DNA from: Chloroflexales bacterium ZM16-3
GTDB taxonomy: Bacteria > Chloroflexota > Chloroflexia > Chloroflexales > Chloroflexaceae
Direction: 5' to 3'
DNA: 63,847 bases
NCBI GenBank assembly: GCA_004138175.2
Contig: RYFE02000032.1
Span: 1-63,847 of the forward strand
In this document: one piece after another, positions 44,992 to 51,669 of the stretch
How positions within the stretch are numbered: position 1 is the first letter of the stretch
How the letters are laid out: every line of letters begins with the position of its first letter
Made by a program: the position numbers and the translations under genes
The notes under the pieces: model-generated
Told to the model about the DNA's origin: nothing
Databases searched by the model: none
The model's input: only the letters and a program-made list of their open reading frames with translations

Positions 44992-45115
44992 GCTCATCCC
45001 CAACTAGCGTGCAAAGCGCACGTGTGTTTGATGATTCTGGCGCGCGGCGTGGGCGTCCTGAAGAAAAACACGCTTGTTCGCTTTTTAAGAGGTTGCACGC
45101 TAGTTGGGGATGAGC
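44992..45115. repeat. 124-bp element with perfect 23-bp terminal inverted repeats
   Basis: The arms 44992-45014 and 45093-45115 are exact complements (GCTCATCCCCAACTAGCGTG plus CAA). No target duplication and no coding frame are evident. It could be a third non-autonomous element type or a large stem-loop. From 45116 to 45249 I see nothing. Confidence 0.65.
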
Positions 45116-45249
45116 GAGTGTGTCTTCGGCTATTGCTCTTTTGCTACAATCGCATGCTGCTCACGGAAGCCGATCACCGAAGGTGGCAATGATTTTGTGC
45201 AATGTACGGTCGATTCGTCACCACACCACCATTCGGGTATTCGCCACTA

Positions 45250-45645
45250 CTAAGTCCTGCCTGCCGGACGGAGGCCGAGCGGTCCTAGCGCGCCTGCATG
45301 ATCCCACTGTGTCCAGCTCTCGGCGATCTGGCTGTCGGCAATCCGGCAGACGAGGATCCCTGTCAGCGTGCCATGATGGACGGGGCTCCGCGCAGTCCAT
45401 CGCACCAGCACGGCATTCCGCCGTGCGGTCAGCGCGTCGATCATGATCTGGAGATCGGGAAACGCAGTGCGGTAGAGGGCGACGCTGACCTTGATCGCCT
45501 CCGGGCCACGCACGAGATTCGTGATCAGGCCGGCGTGGTTGATATAGTCGTCGGCGAAGAGGATGTCGGCTACGGCGAGATCGCCCTGGTTCCAGATCGC
45601 CTCGACCGCGCGGCGCACCAGCGCCGTCGTATCAATCTTAGGCAT
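45250..45645 (-). CDS. SnoaL-like (NTF2-fold) protein
   Basis: The 131-aa protein has the small cone-shaped SnoaL/ester-cyclase fold signature: NQGDLAVADILFADDYINH at the start, VSVALYRTAFPDLQI in the middle and ILVCRIADSQIAESW near the end. Family members are polyketide cyclases or of unknown function; no polyketide genes are nearby. GGAGGCG lies 7 nt before ATG 45645. It is divergent from the response regulator at 45871. Confidence 0.85.
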   Translation of the reverse strand: MPKIDTTALVRRAVEAIWNQGDLAVADILFADDYINHAGLITNLVRGPEAIKVSVALYRTAFPDLQIMIDALTARRNAVLVRWTARSPVHHGTLTGILVCRIADSQIAESWTQWDHAGALGPLGLRPAGRT

Positions 45646-45870
45646 GCGACGCCTCCATCCTGATGTGATGGCCCCGGTGGCCTGCGCGACGGGCGCAGAC
45701 CCGTATGAGCGGTCGTGGATGAGTCTAGCAGTCCCGCAGCGCCCTCGTATGAAGATCGCTCATCACGCGCAGCGGGGGCTGCCCCACGCCGCAGCTGCGT
45801 GGCCCAGCCGTGCCTAACGTGCTATGCTGAACATAGCGCTTTGTGGCCCGCAACCTGCGGAAGGCAACCG

Positions 45871-46611
45871 ATGAACCTGCATGCTCGCCCGTTCGACACG
45901 GCCCCGCGCGTGCTGCTGGTGATCGACCAGCTGGTGCTCGCCCAGTATGTCAGCCTCACGCTCAACCATGGCATCTCCCAGACCCAGGTGGCGCGGAGCA
46001 CGGAGGATGCGCTCGCCGCGATCCGCAGCTGGCGACCGCATCTGGTGATCGTCGATATGGATCTGGCGCACGGCGCTATCCTCGGGCAGCTCGGCTATAC
46101 CACCCCGTCCACCGATCGCCTCCCGGCCATCGCCCTGACCCACCGGGGCGATCTTCAGACTAAGCTGGCGGCCTTCGACCACGGCGTGGACGATATCCTC
46201 ACCGTGCCCTTCTCGCCGGAGGAGCTGGTCGCCCGCATGCTGGCGGTGCTGCGGCGCACCTACCACGAGAGCGTGACATTTACCCCTGTGCTGCGCCTCG
46301 GCGACCTGGAGATCGATATCTTGAATCGGACGGTGCATGTCCACGGGAAGGATCTGCACCTGACCTCGGTCGAGCAGAGCCTGCTGTATCTGCTGGCGGC
46401 CAACGCGGGGCAGCTGCTGAGCCGCGATGAGATCATGGACCAGCTGTGGGGCGCCGACTATGTGGCCGAGAGTAATGTGGTCGACCGGCACATCCACAAC
46501 CTGCGGGTGAAGCTGCAGAACGGGTGGAAGGAGCCGCGCTACATCGCGACGATCCCCGGCCGTGGCTATCGCTTCGTCGCCACGGCGGCCGAAGATCCCA
46601 CGGCGGCGTAG
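45871..46611 (+). CDS. OmpR-like regulator with degenerate receiver
   Basis: The 246-aa protein has a C-terminal winged helix (~150-238, VVDRHIHNLRVKL, GRGYRFV) typical of OmpR/PhoB. The receiver keeps an Asp in VIVDMDL (62/64). It has ID-Q in place of the acidic pair (residues 18-20), and Val in place of the conserved Lys (LTVPFSP). It may therefore work without phosphorylation. ATG 45871 has GGAAGG 6 nt upstream. No cognate kinase is adjacent. Confidence 0.88.
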   Translation: MNLHARPFDTAPRVLLVIDQLVLAQYVSLTLNHGISQTQVARSTEDALAAIRSWRPHLVIVDMDLAHGAILGQLGYTTPSTDRLPAIALTHRGDLQTKLAAFDHGVDDILTVPFSPEELVARMLAVLRRTYHESVTFTPVLRLGDLEIDILNRTVHVHGKDLHLTSVEQSLLYLLAANAGQLLSRDEIMDQLWGADYVAESNVVDRHIHNLRVKLQNGWKEPRYIATIPGRGYRFVATAAEDPTAA

Positions 46612-46645
46612 AGGGACGTGGCTCTGTGGGCCAGGCCAATAGTAG

Positions 46646-47311
46646 TCACTCCCGGATCACGATATCATTGGCCACTGTCGTCACCCCTTTTGCGCGCCAG
46701 GCCACATCCCCGGCGGTGTCAAACTCGGCCCAGGATTGAACCGTGCCCTCCAGCGTCACATGTGAGCCCTCGATGAAGATGGCGATCCCGCTCGCATCGA
46801 TCGCGGCGTGACGATCCAGCGCCTTCCTGATCCCCGTCTCAATATCGCTCGCCGACACATGCGGCTGCACGATCGTGATGTCGTTATCCACGCCCTTGAC
46901 GTCCGCGATCCGCCAGGCGTCGGCCTCGGCGGCGGCGCGCTGGTAGTACCAGTCGGTGGTGCCGCGCAGCGTCACCCAGCCGTCTTCGACGCTGATCTGA
47001 ATGCGGTCGCCCAGCACCGCTGCGTCGAAGCGCAGCGCGTCGGCGAGATGGCGCGCGATGTCCGCGTCGGCGTAGCGCTGGCCTCTGACGGGCGTGATCG
47101 TGAGCGCATTCGTCAAGCCGCGCACCCCGGTGATCCGCAGCACGTCGCGCTCGGCGGCCCACTTCTCGCTCGCCAGCACGACGGCCCCGCGCAGCGTCAC
47201 CACGCCATCGCTGACCGTCACGCCGATATCGGTAATGGTAACCTCAGGGTCCCATGCGATCTCATCACGCACGTCGTCCTGGATCTGGAGATCGGACTTT
47301 ACGCTTGACAT
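46646..47311 (-). CDS. Triple BON-domain protein
   Basis: This 221-aa protein is built of three BON domains (~5-75, ~80-150, ~155-220), each with the G-V-V-T-L-x-G signature (SDGVVTLRG, EDGWVTLRG, EGSHVTLEG). There is no signal peptide, so it is probably cytoplasmic or membrane-peripheral. BON proteins bind membranes and are often induced by osmotic or low-oxygen stress. GGAGGAT precedes ATG 47311. It is divergent from the baeRF gene. Confidence 0.92.
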   Translation of the reverse strand: MSSVKSDLQIQDDVRDEIAWDPEVTITDIGVTVSDGVVTLRGAVVLASEKWAAERDVLRITGVRGLTNALTITPVRGQRYADADIARHLADALRFDAAVLGDRIQISVEDGWVTLRGTTDWYYQRAAAEADAWRIADVKGVDNDITIVQPHVSASDIETGIRKALDRHAAIDASGIAIFIEGSHVTLEGTVQSWAEFDTAGDVAWRAKGVTTVANDIVIRE

Positions 47312-47557
47312 AGTATCCTCCTCGCTCTTGCCGCATATCCACCGGCATTACTCTTGCTAGTCTAGATGTGGAGCGCACCGTAGACAGTATCGCCGATTGC
47401 AGACAGATTCGTATGAACAAACTTCATACCACCATGGGGTGCCTCCCCTAGAATACATCCACCCGCAGGTCAGGGACAGAGAGAAGCGCGAGATTATTGA
47501 CAGGTGGCCCGAACCCTGGGATCGGGGGGGGACCCTGCAAGAAGAGAGGAATACACC

Positions 47558-48709
47558 ATGTACTCGCTTTATCAAGACGACGAAACGGGGATCTTGGAGA
47601 GCTGTGTGCCCCCCTGCATCTCGCTCTACCAGCCGACCCATCGGCACTTTTCGGAAAACCAGCAAGATCCAATCCGGTTTTGCAACCTTGTGAAGACACT
47701 TGAGGAGTCGCTCCTCCAAAAGTATCCAACGGAGGTGATCCAGCCGTTGTTGGATCCGTTCCTGGCCTTGGCTGACAGCCACGACTTCTGGAACCACACC
47801 CTTGATGGGCTGGCGGTGCTGGCTGCAAAGGGTGTATTCCGCGTGTACCGACTCCAGCGGTCGGTTCCCGAGCTGGCGATCGTGGCCGATAGCTTCCATA
47901 CCAAGCCGCTGATCCGTATCCGTCAGTCGACTGATCGCTATCAGATCCTCGGCCTGAGCCGCCAGGCGATCACGCTCTACGAGGGCAACCGTGATGCCCT
48001 GGACCAGATCGAGCCGGCCCAAGGTATTCCGCGCACCATGATTGAGGCGCTCGGCGCAGAAGTGACTGAGCCGCACATGACGGTCGCCTCATACGGCGGC
48101 GTCGGTGGCGAGAACTCAGCGATGCACCATGGCCACGGCGGGAAAGAGCCCGAGGTCGCGATCGATGACGAGCGCTTTTTCCGTGCCATCGGCCAGGGAA
48201 TTCTGGAGCACCACTCGCGGCCATCGGGTCTGCCGCTGATCCTGGCGACGCTGCCGGAGCATCGTCAGCTGTTCCACGAAGTGAGCCACAATCCATTCCT
48301 CCTGGAAAATGGCATTGATAGCAACCCGGAGGCTTTATCGCTCGACGAATTCCGCATGCGTGCCTGGCAGGTGTTCGAGCCGCACTATCTGGCACGGCTG
48401 GATGCGCTGGTCGCGGAGTTTAGCAGCGCCAGGCCCAAGGATCTCGGTGACGATGATCTGGGGCGGATCGCCAAGGCAGTCGTAGCCGGGCGGGTCGCGA
48501 CGTTGCTGATCGAAGCCAATCGCTGGATTCCTGGTCGGATCTCTGCTGTGACCGGCGACATTGAGCTGGACGATCTGGCAAATACGCAGATTGATGATGT
48601 GCTCGATGACCTGGGAGCGCTGGTCTTGAAAATGGGCGGACAGGTCGTGATCATGCCCGCCGAGCGGATGCCGACGGCGATGGGCGTCGCCGCGATCTAC
48701 CGGTATTAG
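47558..48709 (+). CDS. baeRF family 3 protein (release-factor-1-like fold)
   Basis: The 383-aa protein matches the bacterial archaeo-eukaryotic-release-factor-like family 3: CISLYQPTHRHFSENQQDPIR near the start and a Gly-Gly/His-rich loop in the middle (ASYGGVGGENSAMHHGHGGK). A C-terminal L7Ae-like part (DDVLDDLGALVLKMGGQVV ... MGVAAIYRY) ends it. These proteins are thought to act on stalled or dormant ribosomes. ATG 47558 has GAGAGGAA 7 nt upstream. It is followed by an HPF-like gene after 9 bp, supporting a ribosome-linked role. Confidence 0.85.
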   Translation: MYSLYQDDETGILESCVPPCISLYQPTHRHFSENQQDPIRFCNLVKTLEESLLQKYPTEVIQPLLDPFLALADSHDFWNHTLDGLAVLAAKGVFRVYRLQRSVPELAIVADSFHTKPLIRIRQSTDRYQILGLSRQAITLYEGNRDALDQIEPAQGIPRTMIEALGAEVTEPHMTVASYGGVGGENSAMHHGHGGKEPEVAIDDERFFRAIGQGILEHHSRPSGLPLILATLPEHRQLFHEVSHNPFLLENGIDSNPEALSLDEFRMRAWQVFEPHYLARLDALVAEFSSARPKDLGDDDLGRIAKAVVAGRVATLLIEANRWIPGRISAVTGDIELDDLANTQIDDVLDDLGALVLKMGGQVVIMPAERMPTAMGVAAIYRY

Positions 48710-48718
48710 AGGAAGGAT

Positions 48719-49042
48719 ATGACTATGCTTATTCAGATCAACACCGATAGCAACATCGAGGCCGATGCCACCCTGACCCAAAAGGTCAACGCGATCATAG
48801 CGGACAGAATCACGTATTTTGGTAAGCAGATCACACGGATGGATGTCCACCTGAGCGACGAGAACAGCGACAAAAAAGTCGGCACCGACGCGAAGCGCTG
48901 CCTGCTGGTGGCAGATCTGGCCGGCATGCAGCCGATCGAGGTGAGCGATCATGCCTCGACTCTGGAGCAGGCGGCCGAAGGCGCGGCACAGAAGATGAAG
49001 CGCGCCCTCGACAGCGCGCTCGGGCGGCTGGCCAGCAGGTGA
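48719..49042 (+). CDS. HPF/RaiA-like ribosome hibernation protein
   Basis: The 107-aa protein looks like a single HPF N-terminal domain: ITYFGKQITRMDVHLSDEN, a basic central strand and a helical end (AAEGAAQKMKRALDSALGRL). It would bind the 30S subunit and promote hibernation. GGAAGG lies close to ATG 48719; ATG 48725 has better spacing. It sits in a row with baeRF3 and a DUF4405 protein. Confidence 0.78.
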   Translation: MTMLIQINTDSNIEADATLTQKVNAIIADRITYFGKQITRMDVHLSDENSDKKVGTDAKRCLLVADLAGMQPIEVSDHASTLEQAAEGAAQKMKRALDSALGRLASR

Positions 49043-49067
49043 CAGACTCACAAGCAAGGAAGCACCC

Positions 49068-49406
49068 ATGAGCCTTAAATCTGGCGCGGTTGGTCACGCC
49101 CATACCTCAGACCGACGCCGCCAGAGCACCCAAAAGGCTCGTCTGCGGGCGCTGATTGCCGTGACCCTGATCGTGCTCTGGATCCTTACCGCACTGACCG
49201 GATTTCTCCTGTACGTTGCGCCGGCAGGCCCGCGCTCGGGAGGGCTGATCATGTTCATCCTGACCAAGGCGCAGTGGGCCGATGTTCACTTTTGGCTCAG
49301 CATTGCCGCAAGCCTGGTCACAATCATGCACATCGTCATTGATCGGAAGGCGCTCACCGCGTGTGTGCGCTTCCTGACCAGTGTCGAGCGCAAATCGATG
49401 ACGTAA
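49068..49406 (+). CDS. DUF4405-like membrane protein
   Basis: The 112-aa protein has two or three membrane segments (~28-50, ~70-90). Histidines in WADVHFWLS and IMHIVID are typical of the cytochrome-b-like DUF4405 family. Heme binding is likely but not shown. AAGGAAG lies upstream of ATG 49068. It is the third gene of the baeRF/HPF group. Confidence 0.8.
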   Translation: MSLKSGAVGHAHTSDRRRQSTQKARLRALIAVTLIVLWILTALTGFLLYVAPAGPRSGGLIMFILTKAQWADVHFWLSIAASLVTIMHIVIDRKALTACVRFLTSVERKSMT

Positions 49407-49422
49407 ATCCGTGGTGTGTTCT

Positions 49423-49497
49423 GCGACGAACGACGAGCGACGAACGACGAACGACGAACGATCATACATTGGTCGTTCGTCGTTCGTCGTTCGTCGC
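49423..49497. repeat. Inverted repeat of CGAACGACGAACGAC type
   Basis: The 24-bp arms 49423-49446 and 49474-49497 are complementary with one mismatch. It is the same family as 36028. It sits between DUF4405 and the truncated nadR, at the point where nadR ends early. Confidence 0.8.
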
Positions 49498-49525
49498 ACA
49501 GCCCGAGGGTGAGCCGGAGTGCGAT

Positions 49526-50395
49526 CTAGACCTGGCGGTCGGCGTCGCCCGAGCGATCCCATGTGTCGTTGTAGGGGATATCGCTGTCACAGACAATGAT
49601 CAGGTCGTAGCGGCTCTGGGCCTGCAGGGCGAGATCCGCCAGGCGCGGGGCCACCGCGCCGTGGTAGGCCAGCGAGAACATCGCGGTCGTGATGGCGTTG
49701 GTGTCGCTGAAGAGGTAGTGGTTCGCCTGCGCGAGCAGCGCCTCCTCGCGCACGAGGTGGCCCTCGGCGAGATCGGCCAGCTGCTCCAGCGTCAGGCGGC
49801 GGTCGACGTGGTGCTGCTCCCAGTACTCCCGCCCGTACTCCGGCATCCAGACCGTGCCGTATGCCTCGGCCAGCCGCGCGGCCAGCGTGGTCTTTCCCGT
49901 CGAGGGCGCGCCGAGCAGGACGACATTCGTCACCAGATCGCGGTAGACCAGCGGGTGGACGAAGGCGCGCCAGGCGTACGGGTCGGAGCGCACCTTGGTG
50001 CCAGAGACTGGGATCGCCGCGCGGGCCGGATCGACCCGGCGGTCGATGGCACCGAGGGCGCGGCTCATATGGTCGCCGTAGAACTCGCTGGAGTAGAAGT
50101 GAGTGATGCCGCCGATCTTCAGCCGCTCGATAATATACTGCTCGTGGGCGTGTCGGATCGTCGGCGTGTCGCCGACCTCGGTCGGGCCATCCCATGCCTC
50201 AACCACCCGCACCGCCGGGTAGAGCCGACGAAGCCACCCCGCGCGCACGGTCAGCGGGATGGGCGTTGTCTCAGGGGCGTCATAGATCACGACCACCAGC
50301 TCATCCGTCTCGGCAAGTGCCGTCTCGATAAGCAGCTGGTGGCCCTTGTGCAGCGGGGCGAACTTACCGAGGGTGAGCCCGCGTGTTCCTGTCAT
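49526..50395 (-). CDS. nadR: NadR-like NMN adenylyltransferase/kinase, C-terminus shortened
   Basis: The 289-aa protein starts with the nucleotidyltransferase motif GKFAPLHKGHQ (HxGH) and SGTKVRSDP. A P-loop kinase domain follows (GAPSTGKTTLA, ~165). It would adenylate NMN and phosphorylate nicotinamide riboside. It ends at IPYNDTWDRSGDADRQV, where related proteins continue for roughly 40-60 residues. The stop lies ~30 bp from the 49423 repeat, suggesting loss of the tail. ATG 50395 was chosen because the HxGH motif then lies at its usual place; the Shine-Dalgarno is weak. Confidence 0.85.
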   Translation of the reverse strand: MTGTRGLTLGKFAPLHKGHQLLIETALAETDELVVVIYDAPETTPIPLTVRAGWLRRLYPAVRVVEAWDGPTEVGDTPTIRHAHEQYIIERLKIGGITHFYSSEFYGDHMSRALGAIDRRVDPARAAIPVSGTKVRSDPYAWRAFVHPLVYRDLVTNVVLLGAPSTGKTTLAARLAEAYGTVWMPEYGREYWEQHHVDRRLTLEQLADLAEGHLVREEALLAQANHYLFSDTNAITTAMFSLAYHGAVAPRLADLALQAQSRYDLIIVCDSDIPYNDTWDRSGDADRQV

Positions 50396-50595
50396 CGGGT
50401 TGCTCTGCACGTACTGATTGGGCGGGGACGCTGATACGGGGCAGTATAGCAGAACGCACGCCGCACGCTGCCGCATAGGCCCACCGGCGTAAGGCGACAT
50501 ATGGCCGCGCCAGGGTCTCCCAGCCTCATTTCCTGTGAGGCTCCGCAGATTCTAGTTGACCTTTGTATAGAACGCGCACGTGCGGTGCCCAGGGT

Positions 50596-50641
50596 CAGCG
50601 CGCAATCTAGCCGCTTGCGGAGCGGCTAAGATTGCGCGCTG
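50596..50641. repeat. Imperfect 20-bp stem-loop in divergent gap
   Basis: CAGCGCGCAATCTAGCCGCT at 50596-50615 pairs with 50621-50641 with a single bulge. It lies between nadR (minus) and the zinc-ribbon protein (plus); the rest of 50396-50727 shows nothing else. Confidence 0.6.
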
Positions 50642-50727
50642 CGCACAGCGGGAGCAGTCGGCCACTGGTATGCCATGCGCCGTATACTTGGGAGGCATCC
50701 GAAAATCTGTTTGTCTGGATATGCCGT

Positions 50728-51636
50728 ATGTCACCTACACCACGATTCTGCCCCCATTGCGGCGCGCCACAAGACCAAGGTTCCACGCGTTGCCGCGCCT
50801 GTGATCGTCCGCTCTCCCCGCCCACCGCCGCCGCGCCGGTCGGCGCGTCGCCGCCTGTTCCCGCCTTCCGCACCCCAGCCTCCGAGGCATGGCCCGTCCT
50901 ATCGGTGCTGATCGCCATCTGCGCCATCGGGTATGCTGCCGCCTATGCCGCCGACAGCACCGGCCTGGCCTACAGCCTGTTGCTCATCGGGCTCACCCTG
51001 CTGCTCACCCTGCTGCTGCTCTGGGGCCTCGGGCGCGCGAATGTCCGCCAGGGCCGCGCATTCCTGGGCAGCTCGCGCCCTCTGGTGCGCTGGGCCTACA
51101 CGCCCGAGGAGTGGCAGCAGGTGCGCAGCTTCTTTTACGAGGAGCAGCAGCGCGACCGCCCGCCCCTGGGATGTCTGCCGCCGCTCTTCGCCGCGCCTGG
51201 CCTGCTCGCCGGTCTGATGATCGGTGCCGACACGGGGCTCTCCGAGGCGCTGGTCGGCGCAGCGGTCGGCGCAGCGGTCGGCGCAGCGGTCGGCGGCATG
51301 CTGATTCTGCCCGTGCGCCTGATCAACTATCTGGCCGCCACCCGTGCGCTTCGCGACGAGTCTCCGGCCACGGTGGCGATCGGTGCTCACGAGCTGTTCT
51401 ACGAGCGGCTCTACTTTGATGCCCGCCGCCACCACCTTGCGGCGGTGCGACTCAACCGCCACAGCCCGCCGCGTCTGAAGATCGACCGCTACGCATCTCG
51501 CTTCAGCCTCGTCTACGCCTTCCCGACGGTTATTCTGGTGCCGCCCCGCATGCTCGCCGCTGTGCAGGAGGCGCTGCCCCGGATGGAGGTCCGTGGCGCC
51601 GGGGATGCTGTCGATGACGGCCCCGATGAGGGGTAG
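50728..51636 (+). CDS. Zinc-ribbon membrane protein of unknown function
   Basis: The 302-aa protein begins with a zinc ribbon (CPHC, 11 residues, CRAC). A Pro/Ala linker follows, then two hydrophobic segments (~55-105). A cytoplasmic part, a Gly/Ala-rich hydrophobic hairpin (~160-200) with repeats VGAAVGAAVGAA, and a C-terminal domain complete it. I do not recognise the family. ATG 50728 has no good Shine-Dalgarno. It precedes another zinc-ribbon membrane protein by 33 bp, so they are probably an operon. Confidence 0.7.
   Translation: MSPTPRFCPHCGAPQDQGSTRCRACDRPLSPPTAAAPVGASPPVPAFRTPASEAWPVLSVLIAICAIGYAAAYAADSTGLAYSLLLIGLTLLLTLLLLWGLGRANVRQGRAFLGSSRPLVRWAYTPEEWQQVRSFFYEEQQRDRPPLGCLPPLFAAPGLLAGLMIGADTGLSEALVGAAVGAAVGAAVGGMLILPVRLINYLAATRALRDESPATVAIGAHELFYERLYFDARRHHLAAVRLNRHSPPRLKIDRYASRFSLVYAFPTVILVPPRMLAAVQEALPRMEVRGAGDAVDDGPDEG
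51253..51288. repeat. Three 12-bp tandem repeats in coding DNA
   Basis: GTCGGCGCAGCG is present three times in a row, coding VGAA units in a hydrophobic hairpin of the zinc-ribbon protein. The length may vary by slippage. Confidence 0.9.
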
Positions 51637-51669
51637 CCCCGCAGACCCGGCGATCAGAACCGGAGGCCA

